From Nephrocerus scutellatus (Eukaryota > Arthropoda > Insecta > Diptera > Pipunculidae), in contig OX352761.1 of assembly GCA_947095585.1 (NCBI GenBank), forward strand, positions 60,380,832 through 60,444,831: a stretch of DNA of 64,000 nucleotides, in the 5' to 3' direction. The notes under the pieces are model-generated. The model saw only the letters and a program-made list of their open reading frames with translations, made no database searches and had not been told where the DNA came from. The translations under genes and the position numbers were made by a program. This document shows, in pieces, positions 11,748-23,533 of this stretch (its first letter is position 1; every line of letters begins with the position of its first letter).

Positions 11748-11862
11748 CAGTGTGTTTGTGAGATTTTATATCAATTAAAACTCTACCAACTTCACGAGTT
11801 GTCCAGTCCAGTGTGTTTGTGAGATTTTCTATCAATTAAAACTCTACCAACTTCACGAGTAC
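11748..11862. repeat. Two-copy tandem repeat of about 58 bp
   Basis: The unit gtccagtgtgtttgtgag..ttcacgagt occurs twice back to back (first from about 11748, second from about 11806). It is part of LINE linker sequence and is also present in the second duplication copy near 18145-18260. Confidence 0.75.
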
Positions 11863-12720
11863 GAATATAAATTCGTCCCGTGTTTAACACTCAAAGGTAC
11901 AGGCGGAAATAATGCTCAATCTGGAAGCATGGAGCTAGCTACAAAATACGCAGCAAATATATTGGCCTGGTTCTTAGAGCTTAAAGCTGAAACGTAATTA
12001 TAAATGAGCGTTAGAATCGACGACGAGGCTGTATTTTAGTCACGAATTCTTTTCACGAATGACTAAAAATGTTTACTACCTGATCGTAAGCGAAATGGGC
12101 TCGCCGAAATTTTTTCGATTTTTCTCAGTAGGGTCTTCTTTGTAAAACTGAAAGCATACCTCTCTAATCCTAGGGGCCTCTTTGCAGGTGGAGTTATACC
12201 ATCCATCTTCCTTTGTTTTGACAACCTTATTGCTAAAAGGTCCCTCATACCAATACCAATACCAATACAATGATGTTTGTTACCTCATCAGCGATAACAT
12301 CGACGTTGCAATCGCGAAGCAATTGCGACCAGTTAATACTCTTAAATAAGCTGTTAAGGCCGTCTACGTTGGCTTTCTCGTATTGACATACTGTTTTTTT
12401 TTGAGTTTTTTCTCTAACTGAGTGGCTTATAACAATAAATTAGTTGATACTACACAATGGTCTGATGAGCATAGAGGCAATAATACATTGATGAAGTATT
12501 TATCATGATGAGAATAGTGAACAAGTCAAGGGTGTTGGCGGATTGATCTGCAATACCAGGAATTCTTGCAGACTCATTTACAAGCTAAGTAAGGTTATTT
12601 ATCTCAGCAAATATACCTATACACAGACCTTCCTTCGACTGTTGTCTGTCGAGAATGGTGAGGCTACACAGAATTATGTAGATCGAAATCACCCGCTATA
12701 ACGATTTCAGTGTGATGATA
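11863..12720 (-). pseudogene. LINE endonuclease and linker fragment
   Basis: On the minus strand, from about 12720, the frame reads an apurinic-endonuclease-like region: words like VIAGDF (GDFN-type motif), LVNESARIPGIADQSANTLDL, and later the linker with SPFRLRSGSKHF and FAAYFVASSMLPD (about 11930-12110). This order is usual for Jockey/CR1-like ORF2. Stops and frameshifts are present. A (ccaata)n run lies at 12249-12268. It belongs with the RT fragment at 10990-11590. Confidence 0.65.
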
Positions 12721-12829
12721 TTATGTAACGAAGTTAATTTTACACCGACCACATGTCGAAATAGATTAAATCAACTTCGCCACCTTTCTAAGCAAACCAA
12801 ATAAAATAAAATTATGATCTTGGGAAGAA

Positions 12830-13290
12830 CTGATATTTTTGCTATGGGTCGGTAGGAAAAAGGAGACGACGGCTAGCCTTTTTTGGATATAGGCTGGGCA
12901 AATGCTGTTTTTCAACTACTCGGCAAAAGTCCAGATCAATAAGCTTGCCTAATGTTAATGCCAGCTTGAAAGAACAGTTCTTCAGAACTAATGGAGAAAT
13001 ATCATCTGGCCCAGCGGATTTGTGAGTTTTGATTTCATTTAAAACTCTATAAACTGCACGAATACGAATATAAATTCGTCCCATAGATTGTTAAATACTC
13101 GGAGGTACAGGCGGAAGCAATGCAAAACCTGGAAGCGTGGGGCTAGCTGCAAAATACGCAGCAAGCAGATTGGCCTTGTTTCTAACGCTGGCAGCTGGAA
13201 TGGCATTATAAATGAACATAGGAATCGACAACGAGGCTGTATTTTTTATTCTTTTCACGAATGACCAAAAATTTTTACTACTATTACATA
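12830..13290 (-). pseudogene. Second LINE fragment: linker and RT start
   Basis: The minus strand from 13290 gives linker residues and then 13084-12842, an 80-codon frame with SAGPDDISPLVLKNC and PSLYPKK. These match the start of non-LTR reverse transcriptases. The same region in diverged form occurs at 11450-11600 and 11870-11950, so two separate insertions of related LINEs lie side by side. Copied at 19227-19687. Confidence 0.8.
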
Positions 13291-13309
13291 AAAACCTCCC
13301 TTATCTAGA

Positions 13310-14035
13310 TTATCATACACAGTATAACCAAATAATGAAATGTCGTTACCCTTGGAATATACAAAATGATATTTTGGAAACAGACACAAAATTTCAGCTT
13401 TCTAGGTCGTGTGGAAGTTGGTTAAAGAGGACCTCAAATAAGTCAAACAAATGTTAAACCCATCAAACGCGCTAAACACGAAACGCGACACGTGTCATAC
13501 TCGGAATATATAAAATGCTATTTTGGAATTAGACACTCAAAAAGTTTTAGCTCTCTGGGTCGAGTGGAAGGTGGTTAAAAAAGACCTCAATTAACGAGAA
13601 AATGGCGCGATTTCAAACCATCACACGCGAAACGAGTCATACTTGGAATATAAAAAAAACTATTTTGGACTGACACTCAAAAAATTTCAGATCTCTAGGT
13701 CGTGTCAACGTTGGTAAAAAAGGACCTCAAAGAAGTCGAAAAAAAATTTCAACCCATCACACGCGCTACACGCGGCACGCGACACCCGACACGCGACACG
13801 CGTCATACTTGAAATATAAAAAATTATATTTTGGAATTAGACACTCACAAAATTTCAGCTTTCTAGGCCATGTGAAAGTTGGTTAAAGAGAACATCAAAC
13901 AAGACAAAAAAAAAGTTCAACCAATCACACGCGCTACACGCGGCACTCGACAAGTGTCATACTCGGAATATAAGAAATGCTATTTTGGAATTAGACACTC
14001 GCAAAATTTCAACTCTCTTGGTCGAGTGGAAGTTA
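13310..14035 (+). repeat. Tandem repeat of about 115-140 bp with CG-rich core
   Basis: About five imperfect units. Each has gtcatac-tggaatataaaa-tattttgga, then agacactc-aaaatttcag-tctctaggtcg-gtggaa-gttggttaaaa, then cacacgcgctacacg-cacgcgacac. One more unit lies at 15200-15375, on the far side of a LINE insertion. Copied at 19707-20426. The unit is unrelated to the 180-bp satellite. Confidence 0.8.
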
Positions 14036-15200
14036 TTATTTTTTTTTATTTTAAGATGTTTTATTCATTTCCAACTTAAAAAACTAGTTACAAAAAATGT
14101 TTTCTTATACAAATTGTATTAAATAAATAGTGTTCGTTTTTTAACTTGAATAGTTAGTGTTGAACGACTCTTCAACAGATTGATTTTTCAAAAGAGATTT
14201 GATGTGGGGAGACAATCAGTATGTACTAAATAAGTTCTTACAATACAATGTGCAACAAGAAAAAAAAATTTTTTATAGGTATTTTAGCAAGTTATTTATC
14301 CATTTTGAAAATTAAAATAAACTATTCAATTTATTAAAAAAAAATACAATATAAATAAAAATATCAATAGAAGATTCAATGCACTCATAGTTAATTGTGA
14401 ATAGCCAGCCTTATCTTTATTAATAAATGAAAAAAAACGAATTGTTCTTCTAATAAATTGTGGTTCCTTATTAAAAAATGTTGGAGCCGTAATAGTAAAA
14501 AAAAGCGAAAAATGAGTTTTATGTGCGATTGGAACATTGACAAGGTCCATATTGTTAACACGCAGATTGTAGATTTGCGAGTTCCTACTTGGAATGTTAC
14601 CACTTGTTTTAGAAAATTCTCTCAATACTTTAAATACGTACAGATGTCTCATTGGTAAAATTCGCAATTCCTTGTATAATGGCCAACTTTCAGCGGAGCG
14701 ATTTTTATTGCTTATAATTCTTATCAAGTGTTTCTGTGCCATCAATAGGGGTACAAAAGCAATAGCATATGCACCACCCCAGCTTGTTATACCGTATTGC
14801 CACTTTGAGTGTGCAAGGCCGTAATAGATCAAGGTCAGGACTTTTTTCAGCAAAAGGGCCTTATAAGGTACATTTTACGAGTCACCAACAATAAATGCGA
14901 TTTAATCGAGCGGATATGGTCTTTCCAGTTTAAGTTATAATCAATTACTACACCAAGATACTTAAATTGACGCACACTCAATTTTAAAGCTAGATATTTT
15001 AAACGACATTAGTTTTGTTTTCTCGCTAATGATCAACTTATGAGCAGAAAACCACAACCTTAATGTTTCAAGATCTTCCTCGATGTTGGCAATAGGTACA
15101 TTCAAAAGTTGTCTGGAATTGGTGAGTGATAGCTATATCATCGGCAAAAGCTGTAGGTAAACCATTCAATTTGAGATTGAACAGAGAATTAATGTATTAA
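14036..15200 (-). mobile_element. 5'-truncated LINE inserted in the tandem repeat
   Basis: A minus-strand non-LTR element. Its 3' A-tail appears as the T-run at 14036-14048, and its 5' end is lost near 15200. The open frame 14326-14853 (175 codons) is the C-terminal part of LINE ORF2, with IYYGLAHSKWQYGITSWGG and KHLIRIISNKNRSAESWPLYKELRILP. Upstream pieces such as GLPTAFADDIAI (near 15140-15170) carry the reverse transcriptase FADD box but are separated by stops. It interrupts a repeat unit between ggtcgagtggaag and gttggttaaaaa. Copied at 20427-21592. Confidence 0.8.
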
Positions 15201-15589
15201 TGTTGGTTAAAAAGGACCTCAAAGAAGTCGAAAAAAAGTTTCAACACATCACACACGCCACACGTGACACGCGTCATACTCAGAATATAAAAAACGGTAT
15301 TTTGGACTTAGACACTCGAAAAATTTCAGCTGTCTAGGTCGTGTGGAAGGTGGTTAAAAAGGGCCTCAAAGTGGTCAATACTACAGACAAAAAGGGGTTA
15401 AATCAAGTTGAATAAAAGTTTTTAATAAGTATAAATAAGGCTTCTTTTGAATAAAGAAATGAGATTCGATACAATTACAAACTTGTTCGTTTGTCATTCT
15501 ACTGCAGCTACCTCTGGTAATATCCGCAGTATTGGATCGATTCCTAAAAAGCACATATTCTTCAAACCCGATACTACGTGTGGTTTCGG

Positions 15590-15735
15590 GGATATTCAAA
15601 AATTAAAAATTTTTAACAAAAAAAAATAAAATTAACAGAATATCATAGGTATATATATAGATATTCAAAAATTAAAAATTTTTAACAAAAAAAAATAAAA
15701 TTAACAGAATATCATAGGTATATATATATATGTTT
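15590..15735 (+). repeat. Duplicated 66-bp AT-rich unit
   Basis: The unit beginning gatattcaaaaattaaaaat and ending aggtatatatata occurs twice in tandem. The second duplication copy has it once, and there the DD41D transposon sits in its TA-rich end. Confidence 0.85.
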
Positions 15736-15739
15736 TGGT

Positions 15740-16612
15740 AAAAGTAGCATTAGCAAATTTAGAGGTTTACTATATTTAAGATTAACCAGCTCACAAACAT
15801 GACTCACCAGTGCCATCTATACTCAAGTCTTACCTAAGGATAGATCTATAAAATAATAAACTTAAAATAAGAAGAGGAAGAAGCTTTGTGTACTGTTACG
15901 AACATTTGAAAATGTTCCTGATATTTTGAATTTAAAGATTCGCTGTAAAAAAGATCAACAAGCTCACATATATGTCTCACCAAATTGACCTACACCCACG
16001 TCTTCCTAAAGGAATAATCTATCGAATAAAATTTGAGAGATTACAATGCAGAGGGAAAGAGGATATTGTGCATCGGTTTGAACATTTGCAATTTTCATGA
16101 AATTTTTCAATTTGGAGGTTCGCTCTAAAGCAAATTTGGTCAGTTCGTAGAGATTTCTCACTAAATGGACCTACACCCATGTCTTCCTAAAGGAATTATC
16201 TATCGAATAAATTGTGTAAGATTACAATGCAGAGGAGTATAGGCTTTTGTGCATCGGTTTGAACATTTGCAATTTTCATGAAATTTTTCAATTTGGAGGT
16301 TCGCTGTCAAGCGGATTGGCCCATTCACAGAGAAGTCCTACTAAATTGACCCACTCCCATGTCTTCCTAAAGGAATTATCTATCTAATAGATTATGTTAT
16401 ATTACAATGCAGAGGGGAATAGGCTTTTGTGCATCAGTTTGAACATTTGCAATTTTCATGAAATTTTGCAATTTGGAGGTTCGCTGTCAAGCGGATTGGT
16501 CAGTTCACAGAGATGTCTCACTTAATTGACCTACGCCCATGTCTTCCTAAAGGAATTATCTATCGAATAGATTATGTTAGATTACAATGCAGATGAAAAG
16601 AGGCTTTTGTGC
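15740..16612 (+). repeat. Short block of diverged 180-bp satellite (copy 1)
   Basis: About 4.8 monomers with gtcttcctaaaggaattatctatcgaata, gattacaatgcagagg, gcatcggtttgaac and caatttggaggttcgctgt. These are the same words as in the arrays at 41575-43355 and 47138-64000 but more diverged. Orientation is the same as the left array. Confidence 0.88.
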
Positions 16613-17460
16613 AAAGGTACGTACTGTAATGTCATCGTACAAATGGCTGTTTCGATTTTATTTACTTGAACACTACCGACTTTTATTCTATTTATTTGTT
16701 TAATTATAGTCAGACTCAAAACGTTAGCCGTTAGGCTGTCGTTTTCCTCTATAAGCGGTAAACCACTTTACTAATAGAGCGAGCTGATAGGGTGTGTTCA
16801 AATTGAGCGAGTTGCTCGTAAAAATACAACACACTGTAGATCGGAGGGTTAATTAATTAGACAGAGTTGTTGGTCAAAGTCAGGTAGGAACTGCTCTGTT
16901 TTATTATCAAAATTAACTGGGTTTTTATAAAAGTTTTTGGGTTTCAATTTCCATTCAATTTCCATTCAATTTTCAGACCCTCGATACTTGAACCCAAATC
17001 ACCTCGCATACTTTATTGCGTCAGTATTATATCAGCATTATTTGCAATAGGCAAAAATTCAATTAACGAAGCTCGGAGTTAGTAGATATATATATTTGTA
17101 TGGAAATGTTAATGAATGGGTAAATGAGGAAATGATCACTGGTGTAATCCCTTCACACCGCCCTCCTGGGGAGGGCAATCTCGGGGTACGAGGTTTCCTC
17201 CTTTTTTTGTGTCATTTGTAGACTGGGATCTGTTTTTATCATAATATATTTAGTAACGTTTTTTTTTTGTTTTGCTTTTATACATATAGATAGTTTCTAA
17301 TTCAAATTGTAATTCCTTAAAGGTTATTTTTTTTTCTATTCTAAATTAAAATTTCTTATAAATATTTTTCTGTGATTAATTTATACTGATACACTGAAAA
17401 TTTATATTAATGTTAATTTTTCTTTAACTTAAAACTTTTATTTTATTTTCAAAAATTATT
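16613..17460. repeat. Unclassified interspersed repeat (copy 1)
   Basis: No coding region. It has TAAGCGGTAAACC, a run of tttccattcaatt repeats, and a GC-rich patch cctcctggggagggcaatctcggggtacgagg near 17161-17206, then T-rich DNA. It could be an LTR or untranslated region of an unknown retroelement. It is repeated at 23530-24370. Confidence 0.5.
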
Positions 17461-17885
17461 ATTGCAAGCCCGAAGGGCGAAGCTAATAATCAGAGGACAA
17501 GAAAATTTGTCTAGCGTACTTGTGTCGGGTTGTCGGGTTGTCCGGTTGTATATCGCGACTTCTATCAGTCAGAATTTGATGGGACTTGTTTTAAAACAAT
17601 TGGTAAGCGCTTGGCTTGCGATTTTTTTAATACTTGTTTTAAAACTTGGCTTGCAATGACGTGACACATGTGCGCGTGTAAATTTTTTTTTTTAAAAAAA
17701 GGTACTTGTTTTAAAACTTGACTTTACTTGACGCGTGTGGCGCGTGTTTTTTTTCAAATATTTGTTTTAAAACTTGGCTTGCGGTGACATGACGCGTGTC
17801 AGCTTGCGATGGTGTAATTTTGAATTTTTTTTATTAATAGGGGTTAGGAGAAAAAAAATGTTTTTTTTAAAGTAAAATCCTTTTA
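17461..17885. repeat. Spacer between duplication copies
   Basis: Not duplicated. It holds about five imperfect repeats of acttgttttaaaacttggcttgcgatgacgtgacgcgtgt, then T-rich DNA. The cacgcg/cgcgtg words resemble those of the tandem repeat at 13310-14035 in reverse orientation. No gene. Confidence 0.55.
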
Positions 17886-17991
17886 AGAAGGAGACGGGAA
17901 GAGTCCAGATGAATAGGATTGATGAAAAGCTTACCCAAGGGTAACGCCAGCTTAGAAGAACACCTATTCAGAACTAATGGGGAAATGACCT

Positions 17992-19687
17992 CTTCGTTTG
18001 ACCCAAATCTCTTACCGCAAAGGCATTTCTTCACGTGAAATAGTCGCAGGCGGTTAAATCTTGAGAATATGCTGGATGTAGTAGAAGTTCGTCGCCTAAT
18101 TTACGGGGTTTTGCCATGGTGACTACACACGTGTGCATCTGGTCCAGTGTGTTTGTGAGATTTTATATCAATTAAAACTCTACCAACTTCACGAGTTGTC
18201 CAGTCCAGTGTGTTTGTGAGATTTTCTATCAATTAAAACTCTACCAACTTCACGAGTACGAATATAAATTCGTCCCGTGTTTAACACTCAAAGGTACAGG
18301 CGGAAATAATGCTCAATCTGGAAGCATGGAGCTAGCTACAAAATACGCAGCAAATATATTGGCCTGGTTCTTAGAGCTTAAAGCTGAAACGTAATTATAA
18401 ATGAGCGTTAGAATCGACGACGAGGCTGTATTTTAGTCACGAATTCTTTTCACGAATGACTAAAAATGTTTACTACCTGATCGTAAGCGAAATGGGCTCG
18501 CCGAAATTTTTTCGATTTTTCTCAGTAGGGTCTTCTTTGTAAAACTGAAAGCATACCTCTCTAATCCTAGGAGCCTCTTTGCAGGTGGAGTTATACCATC
18601 CATCTTCCTTTGTTTTGACAACCTTATTGCTAAAAGGTCCCTCATACCAATACCAATACCAATACAATGATGTTTGTTACCTCATCAGCGATAACATCGA
18701 CGTTGCAATCGCGAAGCAATTGCAACCAGTTAATACTCTTAAATAAGCTGTTAAGGCCGTCTACGTTGGCTTTCTCGTATTGACATACTGTTTTTTTTTT
18801 AGTTTTTTCTCTAACTGAGTGGCTTATAACAATAAATTAGTTGATACTACACAATGGTCTGATGAGCATAGAGGCAATAATACATTGATGAAGTATTTAT
18901 CATGATGAGAATAGTGAACAAGTCAAGGGTGTTGGCGGATTGATCTGCAATACCAGGAATTCTTGCAGACTCATTTACAAGCTAAGTAAGGTTATTTATC
19001 TCAGCAAATATACCTATACACAGACCTTCCTTCGACTGTTGTCTGTCGAGAATGGTGAGGCTACACAGAATTATGTAGATCGAAATCACCCGCTATAACG
19101 ATTTCAGTGTGATGATATTATGTAACGAAGTTTATTTTACACCGACCACATGTCGAAATAGATTAAATCAACTTCGCCACCTTTCTAAGCAAACCAAATA
19201 AAATAAAATTATGATCTTGGGAAGAACTGATATTTTTGCTATGGGTCGGTAGGAAAAAGGAGACGACGGCTAGCCTTTTTTGGATATAGGCTGGGCAAAT
19301 GCTGTTTTTCAACTACTCGGCAAAAGTCCAGATCAATAAGCTTGCCTAATGTTAATGCCAGCTTGAAAGAACAGTTCTTCAGAACTAATGGAGAAATATC
19401 ATCTGGCCCAGCGGATTTGTGAGTTTTGATTTCATTTAAAACTCTATAAACTGCACGATTACGAATATAAATTCGTCCCATAGATTGTTAAATACTCGGA
19501 GGTACAGGCGGAAGCAATGCAAAACCTGGAAGCGTGGGGCTAGCTGCAAAATACGCAGCAAGCAGATTGGCCTTGTTTCTAACGCTGGCAGCTGGAATGG
19601 CATTATAAATGAACATAGGAATCGACAACGAGGCTGTATTTTTTATTCTTTTCACGAATGACCAAAAATTTTTACTACTATTACATA
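17992..19687 (-). pseudogene. LINE and mariner fragments, duplicate of 11595-13290
   Basis: This contains the mariner C-terminal fragment (about 17992-18107), the LINE endonuclease/linker fragment (about 18260-19117) and the second LINE fragment (19227-19687, with the 80-codon frame 19239-19481). The lesions are the same as in copy 1, so they came before the duplication. Confidence 0.8.
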
Positions 19688-19706
19688 AAAACCTCCCTTA
19701 TCTAGA

Positions 19707-20426
19707 TTATCATACACAGTATAACCAAATAATGAAATGTCGTTACCCTTGGAATATACAAAATGATATTTTGGAAACAGACACAAAATTTCAGCTTTCT
19801 AGGTCGTGTGGAAGTTGGTTAAAGAGGACCTCAAATAAGTCAAACAAATGTTAAACCCATCAAACGCGCTAAACACGAAACGCGACACGTGTCATACTCG
19901 GAATATATAAAATGCTATTTTGGAATTAGACACTCAAAAAGTTTTAGCTCTCTGGGTCGAGGTGGTTAAAAAATACCTTAATTAACGAGAAAATGGCGCG
20001 ATTTCAAACCATCACACGCGAAACGAGTCATACTTGGAATATAAAAAAAACTATTTTGGACTGACACTCAAAAAATTTCAGATCTTTAGGTCGTGTCAAC
20101 GTTGGTAAAAAAGGACCTCAAAGAAGTCGAAAAAAAATTTCAACCCATCACACGCGCTACACGCGGCACGCGACACCCGACACGCGACACGCGTCATACT
20201 TGAAATATAAAAAATTATATTTTGGAATTAGACACTCACAAAATTTCAGCTTTCTAGGCCATGTGAAAGTTGGTTAAAGAGAACATCAAACAAGACAAAA
20301 AAAAAATTCAACCAATCACACGCGCTACACGCGGCACTCGACAAGTGTCATACTCGAAATATAAGAAATGCTATTTTGGAATTAGACACTCGCAAAATTT
20401 CAACTCTCTTGGTCGAGTGGAAGTTA
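19707..20426 (+). repeat. CG-rich tandem repeat, duplicate copy
   Basis: Duplicate of 13310-14035. One unit has lost six bases near 19962 (ggtcgaggtggtt instead of ggtcgagtggaaggtggtt). Confidence 0.8.
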
Positions 20427-21592
20427 TTATTTTTTTTTATTTTAAGATGTTTTATTCATTTCCAACTTAAAAAACTAGTTACAAAAAATGTTTTCTTATA
20501 CAAATTGTATTAAATAAATAGTGTTCGTTTTTTAACTTGAATAGTTAGTGTTGAACGACTCTTCAACAGATTGATTTTTCAAAAGAGATCTGATGTGGGG
20601 TGACAATCAGTATGTACTAAATAAGTTCTTACAATACAATCTGCAACAAGAAAAAAAAATTTTTTATAGGTATTTTAGCAAGTTATTTATCCATTTTGAA
20701 AATTAAAATAAACTATTCAATTTATTAAAAAAAAAACACAATATAAATAAAAATATCAATAGAAGATTCAATGCACTCATAGTTAATTGTGAATAGCCAG
20801 CCTTATCTTTATTAATAAATGAAAAAAACGAATTGTTCTTCTAATAAATTGTGGTTACTTATTAAAAAATGTTGGAGCCGTAATAGTAAAAAAAAGCGAA
20901 AAATGAGTTTTATGTGCGATTGGAACATTGACAAGGTCCATATTGTTAACACGCAGATTGTAGATTTGCGAGTTCCTACTTGGAATGTTACCACTTGTTT
21001 TAGAAAATTCTCTCAATACTTTAAATGCGTACAGATGTCTCATTGGTAAAATTCGCAATTCCTTGTATAATGGCCAACTTTCAGCGGAGCGATTTTTATT
21101 GCTTATAATTCTTATCAAGTGTTTCTGTGCCATCAATAGGGGTACAAAAGCAATAGCATATGCACCACCCCAGCTTGTTATACCGTATTGCCACTTTGAG
21201 TGTGCAAGGCCGTAATAGATCAAGGTCAGGACTTTTTTCAGCAAAAGGGCCTTATAAGGTACATTTTACGAGTCACCAACAATAAATGCGATTTAATCGA
21301 GCGGATATGGTCTTTCCAGTTTAAGTTATAATCAATTACTACACCAAGATACTTAAATTGACGCACACTCAATTTTAAAGCTAGATATTTTAAACGACAT
21401 TAGTTTTGTTTTCTCGCTAATGATCAACTTATGAGCAGAAAACCACAACCTTAATGTTTCAAGATCTTCCTCGATGTTGGCAATAGGTACATTCAAAAGT
21501 TGTCTGGAATTGGTGAGTGATAGCTATATCATCGGCAAAAGCTGTAGGTAAACCATTCAATTTGAGATTGAACAGAGAATTAATGTATTAAT
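20427..21592 (-). mobile_element. 5'-truncated LINE, duplicate copy
   Basis: Duplicate of 14036-15200. The open frame here is shorter (20855-21244, 129 codons) because of a small change near 20820-20860 in the 3' part. Otherwise it carries the same ITSWGG and LYKELRILP motifs on the minus strand. Confidence 0.8.
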
Positions 21593-22046
21593 GTTGGTTA
21601 AAAAGGACCTCAAAGAAGTCGAAAAAAAGTTTCAACACATCACACACGCCACACGTGACACGCGTCATACTCAGAATATAAAAAACGGTATTTTGGACTT
21701 AGACACTCGAAAAATTTCAGCTGTCTAGGTCGTGTGGAAGGTGGTTAAAAAGGGCCTCAAAGTGGTCAATACTACAGACAAAAAGGGGTTAAATCAAGTT
21801 GAATAAAAGTTTTTAATAAGTATAAATAAGGCTTCTTTTGAATAAAGAAATGAGATTCGATACAATTACAAACTTGTTCGTTTGTCATTCTACTGCAGCT
21901 ACCTCTGGTAATATCCGCAGTATTGGATCGATTCCTAAAAAGCACATATTCTTCAAACCCGATACTACGTGTGGTTTCGGGGATATTCAAAAATTAAAAA
22001 TTTTTAACAAAAAAAAAATAAAATTAACAGAATATCATAGGTATAT

Positions 22047-22993
22047 AAAGGGTGATCCATTTAGAGGTATCGGATTTTAAATTGAAATAAAACAACAAAA
22101 ATTCAAATTGGTTGGGCAATCTTTATTATTTTTGTTTAGAACCATTCATGACATTTATTTTTTGTAGATAATCTCTTTCAAATGTTGGCCGCAGATGCAC
22201 CGTAATTCGGTCATCCGTAAACACCAATTTTGAATGACTCGCTCGAGGACTTCGGTCGGTATCTCGCGAATAACTGGAGTAATGTTGGCTTCCAATTCCT
22301 CAATCGTAGCTGGTTTATCCACAAAACATTTAGACTTTACATAGCCCCACAAAAAAAAAGTCCAAAGGTGTGATATCACACGATCTTGGTGGCCAATCCA
22401 CCGGTCCGAAACGAGAGATCAATTGCTCACCGAGACGAGGACGCAGTAAATCCATTGTGTCACGGGCTGTATGGGATGTAGCGCCGTCTTGTTGGAACCA
22501 AATGTCGTGGAGATCACGGGCTTCAATTTCCGGCATCAAAAAGTCGTTTATCATGGCGCGATAGCGTTCGCCATTCACTGTTACATTGGCGCCAGCCTCG
22601 TCTTTGAAGAAATATGGGCCGATGATTCCTCCAGCACATAGGCCGCACCAAACGATAGTTTTCCATGGATGTAATGGCAGTTCGTGAATGGCTTCGGGTT
22701 GCTCTTCAGCCCAACTACGGCAATTTTGCTTATTGACGAAGCCATAAAGCAAAAAATGGGCCTCATCGCTGAACACCATAAGTTGGCCTGAGCGCGCGAT
22801 AAACACTTTTCACAGAACGTCGATTTTTGTCATACAATTGTACGATTTGTAAACGCTGTTGTGGCGTTAGTCTTTCCATGATGAAATGTCAATGAATACT
22901 GAATAAAATTATTTATTTAGTTTGACAGTAGTCACGCGTGACATGTCAAAAAAAGCCTATTGGAAAAAGTACCTCCAATCTGATCACCCTTTA
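22047..22993 (-). mobile_element. DD41D Tc1/mariner transposon, internally deleted
   Basis: Inverted ends aaagggtgatc..tagaggta (left) and its partner ending tgatcacccttt (right), flanked by TA-rich target DNA. The matching site in duplication copy 1 (near 15722) is empty. At about 947 bases it is shorter than the 1.2-1.3 kb usual for such elements, because the middle of the transposase N-terminal part is missing. Confidence 0.88.
22155..22881 (-). pseudogene. DD41D transposase (rosa-type), deleted and frameshifted
   Basis: On the minus strand an ATG at about 22879 begins MERLTPQQRLQIVQLYDKN, the first helix of the DNA-binding part. After about 30 codons the sequence jumps to the catalytic domain: FSDEAHF, then VTVNGERYRAMINDF, WFQQDGATSHTA and PPRSCDITPLDFF. 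Counting gives 41 residues between the second and third Asp, the spacing called DD41D and known from rosa. The open frame runs 22806-22330. A frameshift at the A-run near 22350 separates the last 55 codons (22155-22320). Most of the helix-turn-helix domain is deleted, so it cannot make an active transposase. Confidence 0.82.
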
Positions 22994-22994
22994 T

Positions 22995-23533
22995 ATATAT
23001 GTTTTGGTAAAAGTAGCATTAGCAAATTTAGAGGTTTACTATATTTAAGATTAACCAGCTCACAAACATGACTCACCAGTGCCATCTATACTCAAGTCTT
23101 ACCTAAGGATAGATCTTTAAAATAATAAACTTAAAATTTCCATAAGAAGAGGAAGAAGCTTTGTGTACTGTTGCGAACATTTGAAAATGTTCCTGATATT
23201 TTGAATTTAAAGATTCGCTGTAAAAAAGATCAACAAGCTCACATATATGTCTCACCAAATTGACCTACACCCACGTCTTCCTAAAGGAATAATCTATCGA
23301 ATAAAATTTGAGAGATTACAATGCAGAGGGGAAGAGGATATTGTGCATCGGTTTGAACATTTGCAATTTTCATGAAATTTTTCAATTTGGAGGTTCGCTC
23401 TAAAGCAAATTTGGTCAGTTCGTAGAGATTTCTCACTAAATGGACCTACGCCCATGTCTTCCTAAAGGAATTATCTATCGAATAGATTATGTTAGATTAC
23501 AATGCAGATGGAAAGAGGCTTTTGTGCAAAGAT
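22995..23533 (+). repeat. Short block of diverged 180-bp satellite (copy 2)
   Basis: About three monomers, aligned with copy 1 at 15731-16612 but two monomers (about 357 bases) shorter. The loss is a whole-number multiple of the monomer, which fits unequal exchange. Confidence 0.85.

Larger units (their letters stand above)
11489..17450 (+). repeat. Segmental duplication, copy 1
   Basis: This block is repeated at 17886-24380 with offset 6397 at the left, 6391 after a 6-base deletion near 13570, and 6915 after about 16600. Only scattered base differences are seen. Copy 1 has a duplicated 66-base AT stretch near 15590-15722 and two more satellite monomers. It lacks the DD41D transposon found in copy 2. 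Confidence 0.92.
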
